From contig JAZKJV010009616.1 in NCBI GenBank assembly GCA_037367405.1, forward strand, positions 248,001-312,000: 64,000 nucleotides of DNA. The letters run 5' to 3'. The notes below the pieces were generated by a model. It had not been told where the DNA came from, did not search any database, and saw nothing but the letters and a program-made list of their open reading frames with translations. Positions 1 through 12,161 of this stretch are shown here, one piece after another. The position numbers and the translations under genes were made by a program. The stretch comes from Ottelia alismoides (taxonomy: Eukaryota > Streptophyta > Magnoliopsida > Alismatales > Hydrocharitaceae). Positions within the stretch are counted from its first letter, which is position 1, and the number at the start of each line of letters is the position of its first letter.

Positions 1-20
1 GTGTAGCCTCATTTAACTAT

Positions 21-60
21 ACACACACACAGATACACACACACACACACACACACACAC
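21..60. repeat. (AC)n microsatellite
   Basis: Runs of AC, interrupted once by 'agat', lead directly into the end of the first inverted-repeat element. Confidence 0.95.
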
Positions 61-62
61 AT

Positions 63-440
63 GGGAGCTGGGAGCCTGCACCCAAGGTTGTAGGTAATTA
101 CCTACACCCGACCTTTTTTTTCATGATTTTTACATTTTTTAAGGAAACCTTTGGGGATTTACTTAATATATTGAGAGGAATATGTGTTCAAGTTTCATGC
201 AAAACAAACATTTCCAATACATTCATCTAGAATGGGTCAATTTCAGCAATTTTGAGATCGTTAAATTTGATAGTCTTGATGGAGATGATAGGAGTCTCGA
301 ATTAAGTTGATTTCGAATGACACCATGGTGAAATATATTTATCTAATTCCCCCACAGTTTCATTTCGAAAAAAATCAAAAAATAACGATAAAATGAGTCA
401 GGTGTAGGTAGTTACCTATGTTTCCGGGTATAGGCTCCAT
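63..440 (-). mobile_element. MITE-like element X, copy 1
   Basis: A non-coding element of about 380 bp. Its ends are inverted relatives (GGGAGCTGGGAGCCTGCACCC on the left; the right end reads GGAGCCTATACCC on the minus strand). Just inside each end is a palindrome; at 89-106 TGTAGGTA-AT-TACCTACA is perfect. The same element recurs in the opposite orientation at 962-1343, and the two align along their length (for example the block around 'gacaccatggtgaa' at 319 against 'tcaccatggtgtc' at 1071). It is flanked by AC or TA dinucleotide runs, so the target duplication cannot be read. The superfamily is not recognised. No reading frame of note. Confidence 0.75.
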
Positions 441-450
441 TATATATATA

Positions 451-653
451 TGGTTGATCATGTGAGAGCCAAAATCTGTGAGAGCATGAGAGCAGTAAAT
501 CTGGACCACTAGATTATACTCTTCTCTCCTGCATTTAGTGGTCCATTAATCTCTCTCCTCATTGATTGTAGGATGAGAGAGAAGAGCACAATCTAGTGGT
601 CCAGATTCACTATTCTCATGCTTTTACAGATTTTGGCTCTCATAGGATCAACC
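451..653. mobile_element. Foldback MITE Y, copy 1
   Basis: A near-palindromic non-coding element of about 200 bp. The left arm begins TGGTTGATCATGTGAGAGCC and the right arm is its inverse, ending GGATCAACCA. The arms stay paired for some 65 bases and include 'tggaccactagatt' against 'aatctagtggtcca'. It sits in TATATA on both sides, which fits a TA target duplication. A second copy lies at 1355-1529. Confidence 0.8.
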
Positions 654-961
654 ATATATATATATATAGGAGAAACTTCAAATAAGATGGACATTTCCGG
701 AATGCATGGAAAGCCACGTCAAATATTAACATAATGTGTATATCATGAAAGATTTATGGAAATATCAGTATATTTGACAAAAAATGTTTGTTACAATATG
801 GATGATATATTTTATAAAACTGTATGATCATCATTATTTTACAATGTGCAGTTTAAATTTACAAAATTATTATGCGATTTACAAATTTAGCAATGGCTTT
901 CTGAATTTCAGGAAAGACTGACCCATTGGTGTGTGTATATATATATATATATATGAGAAAA
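654..961. other. AT-rich spacer with (TA)n tracts
   Basis: Between the two X-Y pairs lies about 300 bp of AT-rich DNA. It has (TA)n at 654-668 and a GT-to-TA microsatellite at about 930-954. I see no gene or recognisable element in it. Confidence 0.7.
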
Positions 962-1343
962 GGGATCCTACACCTGGGGGTGTAGGTAACTACCTACACC
1001 TGAGTCATTTTTTTCATGATTTTTCATATATTTTTGAAATGAAACCTTGCGGTAATTAGATCACTATATATCACCATGGTGTCATTCCAATTTCAACTTA
1101 GTTTGAGACTTCTATCATCTCCATCAAGGTCATCAAATTTAAACGGTCTAGAATTGTTGAAAAGGACCCATTCTAGATGAACATGTTAGGAATGTTTGTT
1201 TTGCATGAAACATGAAACACATATTTCCTTTAATATATTAAGTAAATCCCCAAAAGAGTTTTTCGAAAAATACGAAAAATAATGAGAAAAAAGGTCGGGT
1301 GCAGGGAGTTACCTACACCCTCGGGTGTAGGCTCCCAGCTCCC
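962..1343 (+). mobile_element. MITE-like element X, copy 2 (inverted relative to copy 1)
   Basis: Opens GGGATCCTACACCTGGGGG and closes with GGCTCCCAGCTCCC. The subterminal near-palindrome TGTAGGTA-AC-TACCTACA is at 981-998. It is the reverse of the copy at 63-440 and roughly 80% similar by eye. Flanked on both sides by TATATA. Confidence 0.75.
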
Positions 1344-1354
1344 TATATATATAT

Positions 1355-1529
1355 AGCTGATCCTGTGAGAGTCAAAATCTGTGAGAGCATGAGAGCAGTG
1401 AATCTGGACCTCTAGATTCTGTCACCTCTCTCCTCATTGATTGCAGGAGGAGAGAGAAGAGCAGAATCTAGTGGTCTAGAATCATTCCCCTCACGCTCTC
1501 AGAGTTTTTGGCTTTCGCAGGATCAACCC
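1355..1529. mobile_element. Foldback MITE Y, copy 2
   Basis: Same family as 451-653. The left arm AGCTGATCCTGTGAGAGTC pairs with a right arm ending CGCAGGATCAACC. It is shorter at the centre than copy 1. As in copy 1 it directly follows an X element, with only a short TA tract between them. Confidence 0.75.
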
Positions 1530-2393
1530 TATATATATTAGATAAAATGGGGCTGCCCCTGCCCCATTTTCGGATGTTTTTTATTTTTTTAAATATCACT
1601 ATGTAAATTCATCTATATATCTCTCCTATATGTCATTCGAATTTTTATAGAAATAGCCTTCATCTAGAACATGTTGATTACAACAATGTTTAGACATCCC
1701 TGTTATAGATGGAGGCAAGACATCCCGGTTCTTTAGTGAATCCTATAATGTTGCAAGGTGATTCCTGAAAAGGCATCGTAAATTGTTATGTCCTCCTCTG
1801 CAACAAATCCTTGGTGCTTCAAACAACAAGAAAAAAACAAGAAGTTCAAATCAAATAAAACCAAACTCCTCCCCTCCACTAAATCCTCGGTACTTCAAAC
1901 GACAAGAAAAAAACAAGCAGTTTACTCACTCCACTAAAGATAGCTTCCACCGCTAACAATCTAATCTTTATCCAAATCCAGCCTCACAAATATTAATTAA
2001 TCAGGTTCGTACACCCAATATGTCTTGCATATGATCATCTCCTCAATCATGTTACTCAATCAAATCAAAGCAAGATTGAGGGTGCATGACAGATTGACTG
2101 CATTAGAAAAAAGGGAGGCGACAAATCATTTGCAATCATAAGTCAACACCGAAGTCTCTTAACTTGCAGAAGTTCGTGCATTTGCACCCACTTCAATAAC
2201 AACATTATGCTAATCTCTGATGCATGAACTAACAAGATGAGAAGACAATACATTTAAACATGTATGTGTTCAAGTGGGATGACACTGTTATGATTATAGT
2301 CAAGATGTCAAGGAGCTTTTCTGTTTGTATAAATATGTGACACCGGTGGGAGAATATATACTGATATTATCAAAGGCCTCGCTATTGCATGTG
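1530..2393. other. Unassigned stretch with a hairpin and a small duplication
   Basis: About 860 bp with no supported gene. At 1544-1570 AAAATGGGGC and GCCCCATTTT form a perfect 10-bp stem around 7 bases. The block at about 1806-1852 ('aatccttggtgcttcaaac...') is repeated with few changes at about 1883-1928. About 70 bp at 1725-1793 is roughly 75% similar to 21982-22050, in the same orientation, on the other side of the large copia element. The 3' edge carries the left target duplication (TTTTC, 2394-2398) of that element. Confidence 0.6.
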
Positions 2394-2398
2394 TTTTC

Positions 2399-5300
2399 TA
2401 TTGAAATCATAGTAGAAGGATAATATAATGATACATTGAAACATACATTAACAATACGCCATTTCACATACATACACTCATGTATACTCTTTAACTATAC
2501 ATCACTCAAGCTCTCTACACTTTCTTCTATAATATAATTGGTGCCTCTCTCTAATTCTCTACACTTAAACAATCTACTTTTCTCTCTTCTTTCTCGATTG
2601 ATTACACTCCAACCTCAAGGATCCTATTTATAGAGGCCAATGGAGTACATTAGAACAAGTGATAACTTCTTAAAGAAGCCAACTTTGGAGATGGCTTCTC
2701 AAGGAAGCCAACAATAGCTTCTCAAAGAAGACAACTTAGAAGTGACTTCTCAACGAAGCCAACAATAGGATTTCTGTAGAATCTTGCTTAATTAGAGGAG
2801 ATGTTGATGATGAATCTCCATTTCATCACCTTTATTCTTTCTTTTTGGCATTTAAACCCTAGCTAAATGCATGTGCAAATTGTATTATTTTGCATGAAAT
2901 AACATACATTATTTATTGTGTAGATATTATATAAAATACTATCTTTAAATCCAAAATAAAAGAATAAAGAAAAGAAAAGAAAAAGAAAAAGAAATGAAAT
3001 ACCATAGGTATAGAATGATCCTGAACCCCGAGACTTAGGTATCATGATGACTGGGTCAACAAGGAATAAAGTAGGAGGAAATGAGGGCCAAAAATACAAG
3101 AAAACCCTAATTTATACATCCCCAATAAGTCAATTTTGGGATCTATTTTATTCTTTATTATTTATACCTGAAATCAATAAACTTTGTACATGAAAGTTGT
3201 AGATAAAAATATAGGGAAAAGAAATAAAAACTCTATTTCACATAAAAGTTTGTGCTTTGTACATAAAAATAAAAATCCGAAATCCAAACATCATAGACAT
3301 GTGTCTTCTCCATATGGACTAAAAATTCATCAAAATCACCTTTAAATGTATATAACTTTTTATTAGCTATTTAACTAAGGAATTTTCATTTAATTTGGAG
3401 TTAAGATATAAAAGTTAGGTTTTGGACCCCTATTATACCTTATACCTGAATAAAATATTCATTTTAATTATTCTTTATATTCTTCATTATTTTATATTTT
3501 TAGAATTTTGTAAATATTATTTATAAATTATATAAATAAATAAAATAAAATAAAATCATTAAAAATACACTAAAATAAATAAGCATACAAAATACATAGA
3601 TGAATTATACTTAAATATACATATATAATAAATAGCTTTAATTACATAGTATATCAAAAAATAAAATAAAAATATATTTATTTGTATTTAATTATATTAT
3701 AACTATATAATTATGTAGATAACATAATGATATCTAAAATATAAAATAAAATGCATATTATATAGATGAATATACCTATATTTATACTTGTAAAAATAAA
3801 AACCCAATAAAATGACTTGTAAAATTAAATAAAAATCATAATAAATTACCACATAAAATATTAAATATTTTTATGTTTAATCCAAAAATATCAAAATATT
3901 TTATTATTATTATTTTATTTTGAATTGATAAAGACTTTATTTTCTGTTTTGTCCTTTTCCTGGCCACGTGGACCAATGGGAGACCGATCAGATTTGACCC
4001 CGATCAACTCTCCGGCCTCCCTAAGCGTGAGCAAGTTAGGAGCTACACCCCCGACTTCATCTATTTTTTGCCATCGATTCTTTCATTTTTAGATAGATTC
4101 CTCTTTGAGTTTTATACCTCCACCAATACTCTTTCACGTGCTCTTGATTTTTTGATATGAGGTCCATTTTATTGAGCATCCTTCAGGATCAAACTCTCCC
4201 ATGTACATAACCCTTCGCCGGAGCTCCTTCATTCCTTGATCCCCTTTCCCTATTCCGAACCCCTCAGATCCTTGCGAGTTGAGTTAAGAGATGTGACAAC
4301 TCTCTTCTTGGCCGGTCTACAACATGTTGTAGGCATGAGAGTGGTTGATACCACTCCGTCGGCCACCCGCTGCCATGAGATTTTGAGCTCCCTATTCCGG
4401 CAGGTTTGAGCTCACTTTTCTTTGTTTTCTAGGTAGTTTTTAACATCAATTTCTATTTCCTACATTTATTTGCATTTTAGTTGACCTCAATAGCATAAAG
4501 ATTTGTCCTCCCGTAGTTCGCCAGAGCTCTGCTCTAGCAAGCCTTCCATTGTCCATCGTATGTTCTCCGACCCACCGGCCACTTTCATTTCATGCCCTTT
4601 CGCTTCACCTATGCCCTAGGCTCCTCCACTAAACCCGATCCTATCTGGATCAGGAGTCCAGCTCGTCTCCTCCACCGCTCGTCGGAGAGCTCTACTTCGA
4701 CCTAATCTCCACCCATTTCCACCCAATACGGCCCCCAGGATCCTTCTTTTTCCTTGGTTGTGCTGTCTTTGCAGGGAGTGGAGGCCAAAGACCCCATCTG
4801 GTTTGAGTTTTGTCATGGACATGGTTCCAGGTGCAAAGCCTTTTCTTCGAGCTTCTAAGCCCTATCGCTAGGGTCTAGAAATCCTATGAGCATGCCAACC
4901 GTTGCGGAGCCACCTTGCGCACATTTTGCACCACTTATCAATGACAGGGACCGTCGCAGGAGAGGGATATCATCAGAGGAAGCTCGCCCAGGTAGAGCTT
5001 TCTCCCTGCTCTTCCAGCCTTTGCCTCTACCATTCAATCAATAACCTCGTCCAGGTGCAACAACCATCGTCAAATGAAGAAGACCTTGACCGCCCGATCA
5101 TCGGCTCGGATCTAATCCTAGCGCTTCATCTGCGAACCGCCATCGTCTCTCCTCTGGCCAACGCATTTAAGGTGAAGAGATCAGAGCCGTTGGATATCGC
5201 TTAGCGGGGGTAATTTTTCTATATACCCATGCCTATTTTGTAATTTCTTTTTAATTCATAAACTTTCATATGTAGTATAATATATTTTGTAAAATTTACA

Positions 5301-6794
5301 GTTTGGACCCTATACCTATCATATTTGAACTTAGGTCCCTTGATACGTCACCTCATGTACCTGTACGCGTTAAGTGTAGACATTTTGCAGGGGGGCTTGT
5401 CTTTTATTGTATTTCATTTTAGTTTATTAAATTCCAGTTATAGTGTAATATCTTTTGGTTAAATTGCACAGAGGCCTTGCACTTTTTGAATATTGCATTT
5501 ATACCCATGTTAGCATTATTTATTGGATATTTGGGGCATTTTGCATATTGGGCCCTAGACTTTGTGGGTAGATCCCTGCCATGAAATTTATTTTTGTTTT
5601 CTTTATTAAAAATATCAAATTACATCTAAAAATTTTAGGATAATTATATTAAGTGCCTTATAGTTCTATAAATTGCACATATTTTTTGTGGGTTTCTAAT
5701 TTAATTTTCCTATTTATAAAAATCCAAACCTTGCATTTTATTCTGTTTGCATTAAAAAATACATAAAAATTATAAAAATCTTTTGAAAAAAAATAAAAAA
5801 TATATATTTTGTTTATTATTATATTTTACAGTCTTAGAGCAAAAATCACTAAAAATAACAAAAGAAAAACACTAAAAATTAAAAAGCTCCAAAATCCTTA
5901 TAAAATTCTAAAAAAACTTTTAAAAAATCCAAAAATATTCCTTTCTATCTCTGAATTTTATTTATGTATATATTAAAAATAGTTTGGAAATTTTTGGAAC
6001 TTTTAACTATTTTTAAATTTTAAAAAACATCAGGATATTATTATAAGTCACTATTTTGACATTTTAATGAAATTAAAAACAAAAAATATAGTAAAAATTA
6101 AACGAAAATAGCAAAATAGAGAAAAACATAAAAAGAAAAAACATTATATTTTGTGATTTTTGAGTACTTATAGCTATATTTATAAATAAAAAAACTTATA
6201 TTCTATATATATTGCTATATTTACTTATATTATTATTATTTCAATTATTAAAAATCTTAAAAAATATATTTCCTTTTAAAAATGAAATGACTATACCTTA
6301 GGGTATTTTCCTAGTTTTGTATTCATTTTATATTTTTATTATCTATATTATCTATATATATATTATATATACTGAAATTAGAATTAGGAAAAAAAGAAAA
6401 AGAAATAAAAAATTGAAAATAAAGAAAATAAAAATTTAAAACTAAAAACAAACAAAAAATTATGAAAACAAATTTTCAAAAAAAAATATTAATTGAAAAC
6501 CCTTACAAAGATACAATAAAAAGAGATTAAGAGGACATTTTTGTAATTAATTTTCCCTATCTATCTTGTGTGCTCCCTGTGTTCGACACTCTACATACTT
6601 GCACATATACACATCTTTTGTAGTGTTATAATAACTTTTAACTCCACATTTTTGCTTCACATTTTTTGATTTATTTTGTAGGTTAATTATTGTTTGAATC
6701 AATGGTTCTTGTTCGGTCGCCTCAACGATGATGTTCTCACCTATTGTATAACATCAGACTGGCAAAAACCCTGTTCAACAGTTTGTTATTGACA
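2399..6794 (-). repeat. 3' LTR of Copia-1, split by a gypsy LTR
   Basis: Sequence 2399-2804 aligns with the 5' LTR at 20751-21155 throughout; both contain 'ctcaagctctct' and a 'tatttatagaggc' TATA-like tract read on the plus strand. The first bases of the LTR on the minus strand (TGTCAATAACAAAC, 6794 downward) are separated from the rest by the gypsy LTR at about 2808-6777. The intact LTR begins TGTTAATAACCAAC. Confidence 0.88.
2808..6777 (+). mobile_element. TGATGAAT-family gypsy LTR, copy A (probably a solo LTR)
   Basis: An LTR of about 3.97 kb that starts TGATGAATCTCC...TTCATCA. It aligns in order with copies D (15420) and E (33635). Shared blocks are the 'tttgtacatgaaagttgtag' block at 3182, the 'tcttctccatatg' block at 3303, the GC-rich centre at about 3960-5210 and the terminal motif CTCCCTGTGTTCGACAC at 6573-6589. 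No primer site or coding region is attached and copia sequence resumes on both sides, so it is probably a solo LTR. Its exact ends (2805 or 2808; 6777 or 6780) and its target duplication are not resolved. Short frames inside it (for example 4902-5204) are not conserved between copies. Confidence 0.82.
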
Positions 6795-6806
6795 CTCTCC
6801 CTCAAC
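6795..6806 (-). other. Polypurine tract of Copia-1
   Basis: On the minus strand GTTGAGGGAGAG lies immediately before the 3' LTR start TGTCAATAAC. Purine tracts in this place prime plus-strand DNA synthesis in copia elements. It directly follows the end of the RNase H reading frame (…V-D-V-E-G-E-C-Q). Confidence 0.8.
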
Positions 6807-7241
6807 ATCGACTTTTCGCAATCCAAATTCTCTTAAAAAATATCCGATCTTCATTGTACGTAGTCCTTTCATAAATATATTTGCTACTTGGTCTTCCGTC
6901 ACTATCGATTTCATCTCAATATCTTCTTCTAGCACCTTCTCTCTCAAGAAGTGATAGTGAACTTCTATGTGCTTAGTTCTTGCAAGAAATATCGGATTCT
7001 CAGCTATCCTGAATCATAGTATAAATGGACTGGATCATCAACTGGTTGATGAAGATCCTCCAGTAGGTGCTTTAACTAAGTACTTTCTTGTGCTGCCATA
7101 GCTACAGGTCTATACTCGATTTCAGTTGTTGATAGGAAACAATTGGTCATTTCTTACTACACCATGAAATTACTCTGGAGCAAATGCTGAAAACATAGAA
7201 TGTGGTCATACAACTTACATCATGGTCGCCATCATAATTAG
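6795..7241 (-). pseudogene. Copia-1 RNase H, C-terminal part
   Basis: Minus-strand translation in shifting frames gives copia RNase H landmarks: a stretch like GDHD near 7210, ISWCSKK near 7165, then EVHYHFLREKVLEEDIEM and a C-terminus ending VDVEGECQ just before the purine tract. Stops and frame changes interrupt it. It is separated from the rest of the pol gene by the gypsy solo LTR at 7247-10206; the two halves adjoin in the copia protein once that LTR is set aside. Confidence 0.82.
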
Positions 7242-7246
7242 CACCA

Positions 7247-10206
7247 TGATGAATCCCTGATGGATCATCATTATTCTCTATTTTTATCCTCGAAAATAAG
7301 AACCTCATGAGAAATCTTCATTTATTCCGCATCTTCGTCAAATAAACCAAACACCTTTAGTTAACATATATTCTGTAAATAAAGCTAACCCTAATTTTAT
7401 TATATTTATTACTAACATTTTTTTGTTTTTTTTTATTTTATTAAAAACCCCTTAAAATTAAATTAAATATTGTATATATTTATTTTGGTTTCAAAAAGAA
7501 ATTAAAATGAAAAGAAATAATAAAACCCATAAAATTAAGTGTTTTTAATCATTAAAAATACTTGCAAAAATCCTTCATTATACAAATGACATCTTTTGGA
7601 TTTTTGACCAACATAAAACTTGTAGATCTCATCGAGATGTACAACTTTCATGTTTTGACCTTTTTCCAATTCAACCTCCTACTATTTCTTTTCGATTTTC
7701 TTTATTTTTATCATTTTGAATTTTTTTATGGAGCGACCACGTGGCGCTCTCTGGAGCCACCACGCGACCGCATCTCCTTGCGCCACCCATAGCCGCCTTC
7801 CTCCTTTGGATCAACTCTAGCATGCTCCATCTCAACCGCCCACTCCCGCGAGCTTCTCAACTATTAGATCACATAGCCCGATCGCATCTCCACCGTTCAT
7901 TTCTGCCAACATCTCAACCATTGGATGACTCTTCCATCCAACAGCTCCTCATCCCCCATGCAACCACTATTCCCTCTACCCTTGGATGAGATCCCCAGAT
8001 CTCATCCAGATCGCACGCTTCCGCCGCTCCCCGCACCGCTGGATCTGATCTGATGGATCAGATCACCACCGTGTACCCGCATCTCTACATGTTGGATCGC
8101 ATGATCCAACGGTGGAAACCTCATCACCCGATCTTCTACTCACATAACCCTCTCCCCATCCGTTACGATTTGCACCACCATCACCCCCTTCCATTTTTCC
8201 CATCGCCTCCGACCCTCCCTCCTTGTCCTAACGCCACCTCAGAGTAGCCCGCACATCCCTCTCCCTCGCGTAACCCCTAGCTCCTCCTTCCATCACTCCA
8301 CCAACCGTTACAAGTGCTGCCATTACACCATGAAACCACCGATCTCCGCCACCTATTAAAACCTTCCCTCCGCCTCACTTATTCCCCATCCACCAATATG
8401 AGCCTAAGCCCTAGCCTCCTCCGCCTCCTTGTGATAGACGAAGGTTGGAGTGAGGGCCACAATGGCGCCTCAGCTTCGATGTTGACCTACGACCTCCATG
8501 GCCATGTCACGGTTGGCTCTGCCACCATTGAGCCCCCCGGAACAATCATCTAGGTTGAGCGAAGACCCAAGCACCTCCGGTGTTCAGCCTAGATCACCTC
8601 CTCCATCCGACAACCTTCTCTGACTAGGTAAATACCTTCATATCTTTTTTTGATATTTCTATGATTTTATCCCACGCATACACACCACCCCACTTCACTC
8701 AGACCATGATCCAAGCTCCACTCTCATCCTCGATCTTAGCCAACTGCTCCGCTTGCCTTCCTCTCTTCTCTAGAGTCACGATCAACTCTGCCCCACTTCC
8801 TCTTTGGCACGTTGGAGAAGGAGCTCCAGTCCTCCATCCCTCTTTCCTACATGACCCCATATCACTTAGCTCACTCTCTCACACACACACAAAACACGCT
8901 TCGCCTATCCTAATGCTTGATGGTCTTCAATGGTCGGACGTTATGCCTTTGCTCCGATCGCCCCCTCCGCCTTCGGTGATACATCGTCGACAACCATCTT
9001 CCGCTACCCTAGTGGCTTCTCCACGCATCATTCATCATCGCCAAGAGATCATGGGGCTTCCATGGTCTTCTACGACCTCGTGCAAAGGTAGTGGAGCTCT
9101 GGCAACCTCGTCGGAGCTCCATTCGCGCCGCTACCTTATCCAATGGCTCAGATGATGCCACGTCACGTCACCAAAGCTATATTTTCGGGACTTTCGAGCC
9201 GTTGATCGAGCCAATAGCCGAACCGCCATCAACCGCCACATGGCCCGAGCCTGGGCAACCTCCTGAGCCTAGCCTCCCTTGCGTTCCACACAATGTGTCG
9301 GGTGGGTTAATTACACGAAGGACCTCATGACTTTCAAGAATTACATCTAGGTCCTCCAGGCACATGCCTCATGTGCGCGTCTAGAGTAAATTTCAGGGAC
9401 ACCCTGTCGGTTTTTCATAATTACAAATGCCCCCTGCACGTAAAAGGAAAATTTCATTGAGTCCCCTTCGATTTTATGAAATTACAAATGGGTCCCTCTA
9501 GGGATCGATTTGTAATCTTTACCTTCATTACTCATGCATTTTTATTACATTTATGCTCATATCATTGTTTTATTCATATCTTGAGCATTTTAACTCCAAA
9601 TTGCATGATTTGAGTTTCATTTTGAAGCTTGTTTCATTGTCTTTCTAATGGCATAAATAAATTTTGATTTGACACTTAATGGGGCTAATTTTTGATGAGA
9701 TAAATAGTGTATTCTTCTCACGATTTACATGCCATTATTAATTCTTATTGTTCATTTTGACTCTAAATAATCCATTATTTGTTGCTCAATGATTTGGCAT
9801 CTTTAGGGCATATTTGTATATCTTCTCTTGCATGCTTGTCTTTTGCATCTCATCATCTATTGCGATAATTGCATCTTTTAATTGCATTTTAAAAATAAAA
9901 AAATACATGTATTATTTCTGGTGACTTTATTTGCATTAATTGTATCAGTCCTTGCATCATTTTATTAGCATATCATTTTGCATATCACATCTGCATGAAG
10001 ACCTAGGTTTCGAAAGTAATCACACATTAATTAAGCAATAATTTTCGATAAATAGACTAAGAGGCTCATGTCCCTGTGTTCGACCTTGGTAGACTTTCCA
10101 AGTAAAATAACTTTCACATCTTTGAATTTGTTATTTTTGATCAATCGTAAATCACCTCCTATAATACAATTATCGACAATTAAAGAGGCGATTTTCGAGC
10201 TCATCA
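7247..10206 (+). mobile_element. Solo LTR of the TGATGAAT gypsy family, copy C (3-kb subfamily)
   Basis: This copy is complete. It starts TGATGAATCCC, ends GAGCTCATCA and is 2,960 bp long. A perfect 5-bp target duplication CACCA is at 7242-7246 and 10207-10211. The first 24 bases form an imperfect hairpin. A palindrome GTAGATCTC-N3-GAGATGTAC lies in the U3-like part (7622-7642). A TATA-like CTATTAAAA is near 8353. The middle (7730-9330) is GC-rich and carries open frames (8661-9155, 164 aa) that are not shared with other copies. TCCCTGTGTTCGACC is at 10071-10085. It interrupts the Copia-1 RNase H. Confidence 0.93.
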
Positions 10207-12161
10207 CACCACAAATAGCCCTTAAGATTGTACTGCTCTCCTTTCTTATAGAAGATCCCATAATCCATAGTTCCACTTATATACCCATTATTCATATTAT
10301 TGCTTATAGATGATGCCTCCTAGGATTTTGCATGAATCAACTAACTACTCCAACGACAAAGGCTATATATCCTAGTCATGGTTAGGTAGACCAAGCTACC
10401 AACCAGTTTCCTATACATAATCATATCTTATAATACCTTGCCTTCTGCAGCACAAAATTTAGTACTTGGCTCCATTGGGGTTGGTATAGGCTTGTAGTGT
10501 AGCATATCATATCTTTGTAGAAGATCTTTAGCATATTTGTGTTGACGTAGAAGAATCCCTTCATCGACACACTTTACTTTGAGACCAAGAAAATGCTTGA
10601 GCTCGCCCAACTCTTTCATTTAGAATATGCTGAATAGATTATCCCAAGTTTTCTTAATCTCTTCCACATCATTTCTTGTAATGATCAAGTCATACATGTA
10701 TATGAGTACTATGGTTAACTTATAATCACTTAACCTTTCAAAGAGACTGGAACCCAATGGAGCAACATGATATCTGCACTGCAATAGAAACTTTGCAATC
10801 TTCCCATACCATGATCTAGGTGCCTACTTCAGACCATAGAGCATCTTCCTCAGCCTGCAAACATATTGAGGATGACTCTTATCTTCGAATCCTCTTGACT
10901 GCTCCATATAGATATCGTGATCTAGCTCCATGAAGGAATGCATCCTTTACATCCATTTGCCACAACTTCCAAGATTTGCTAGTTTCCAATGATGGAAATA
11001 CTCTAACTATGGTCATTTTTATAACTATTCTAAATGTCTCATCATAATTCAACCCATACTATTGAGATAATCCTCGGGTGACTAGACGAGCCTTTATCTT
11101 TCCACAGTTCCATAAAGCTGAGTCTTTACCTTATAGACCCACTTTTATGATATTGGATTCACATCTTGAGGCTTTGATATGTGATCCCAAGTTTGATTCT
11201 TTTGTAGGGACTTCATTTCCCTCCTCCATTGCTTGTTTCCATTTAGTGTTTCCAAATGCCTCAAATGAAAGGGTTCTTTTAGTGCTTCTTCTTGAGCGAC
11301 TATAGCATTTGCATACTTGGGATTTAGCTCCTGAGTCTGTCGGTTTTTCTTAGATGTACAACTGGATCCTCTTTTATCTCATACTGGCAGGGGTGAACTT
11401 CTTCTACAGTTGGATGATGAACTCCACTCCTCCAAGAACTCACCATCTTGTTTGGTGTTTTTTGTGTCTTGAATGTCTTATCTTATTGTTGGATCTCATT
11501 GAGCCTTTATTCTAGTTGATCTTTCGAAGCCTTTATGTCCCATAAGATGGTTTCTTGAGATGGCCACCATGATGATGCTTCATCAAAGACAACATTTCCT
11601 GATGCATAACACTTGTCGATGATTGAATCACAACGTCTCCAACCTTTCCTTTGATAATCACAACCGACAAATGTAGTTACTACTTCTTTATCTAACTTAC
11701 TACAAAGGTGGCCAAGAATGAAGACATACAGATCCAAATACACGAAAGTGTCTTATAGTCGGCTTAGGTCCTGTTATCTTCTCAAAAGGACAAGAGAATC
11801 CCAACTTTGCCTAAGGTAGTTGATTAGTCACATCAGCTATTGTCTCATGCATTCTGCCCAAAACCTTTGCAGAATGCTCTTTGCATGCAATATGTTTCAG
11901 TAGATTTCTGCAAGATAGAGATTCTTCCTTTTCGCTACTCCGTTTTGTTGTGGCATGCTTAGACATGTTAGTTGCCTTCTTATTTCATCTTGCTTTACAT
12001 AATTGCTAAATTCCTTCAAGATATATTCTCCATTGTTATCTGATTGTAAGCATTGGATCCTTATTTTTTATTTCTTTCTCAACTTTTTCTCTAAATTACT
12101 TGAACTTAGAGAGAACCTCATACTTTTCTTTATGAAAGTAAAGCCAGACGTACCTTGAGTA
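10207..12161 (-). pseudogene. Copia-1 integrase C-terminal part, reverse transcriptase and start of RNase H
   Basis: Read downward from 12161 on the minus strand. First comes the integrase end, with the 'SDNNGEY' and 'PQQNGVA' landmarks at about 12040 and 11950. The integrase/RT linker follows at 11507-11743 (motif NVVFDEASSWW). RT comes next, and its C-terminal part at 10428-10619 contains GELKHFLGLKV. Then come MYRKLVGSLVYLT near 10400 and the start of RNase H up to the solo LTR at 10206. These are copia pol landmarks in their normal order. The RT active-site region near 10690-10720 reads 'YMYDLIIT' on the minus strand, close to the usual YVDDLIIT but with the first catalytic D changed or shifted. 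Many stops. Confidence 0.85.
12144..12161. repeat. Target-site duplication of LINE-1 copy 1 (left)
   Basis: CCAGACGTACCTTGAGTA occurs here and again, identically, at 14930-14947. Removing the LINE and one copy restores the copia integrase frame across the site. Confidence 0.95.

Noticed and set aside
8661..9155. A 164-codon host gene
   Set aside because: It lies inside a solo gypsy LTR with a perfect target duplication and has no counterpart in sister LTRs.
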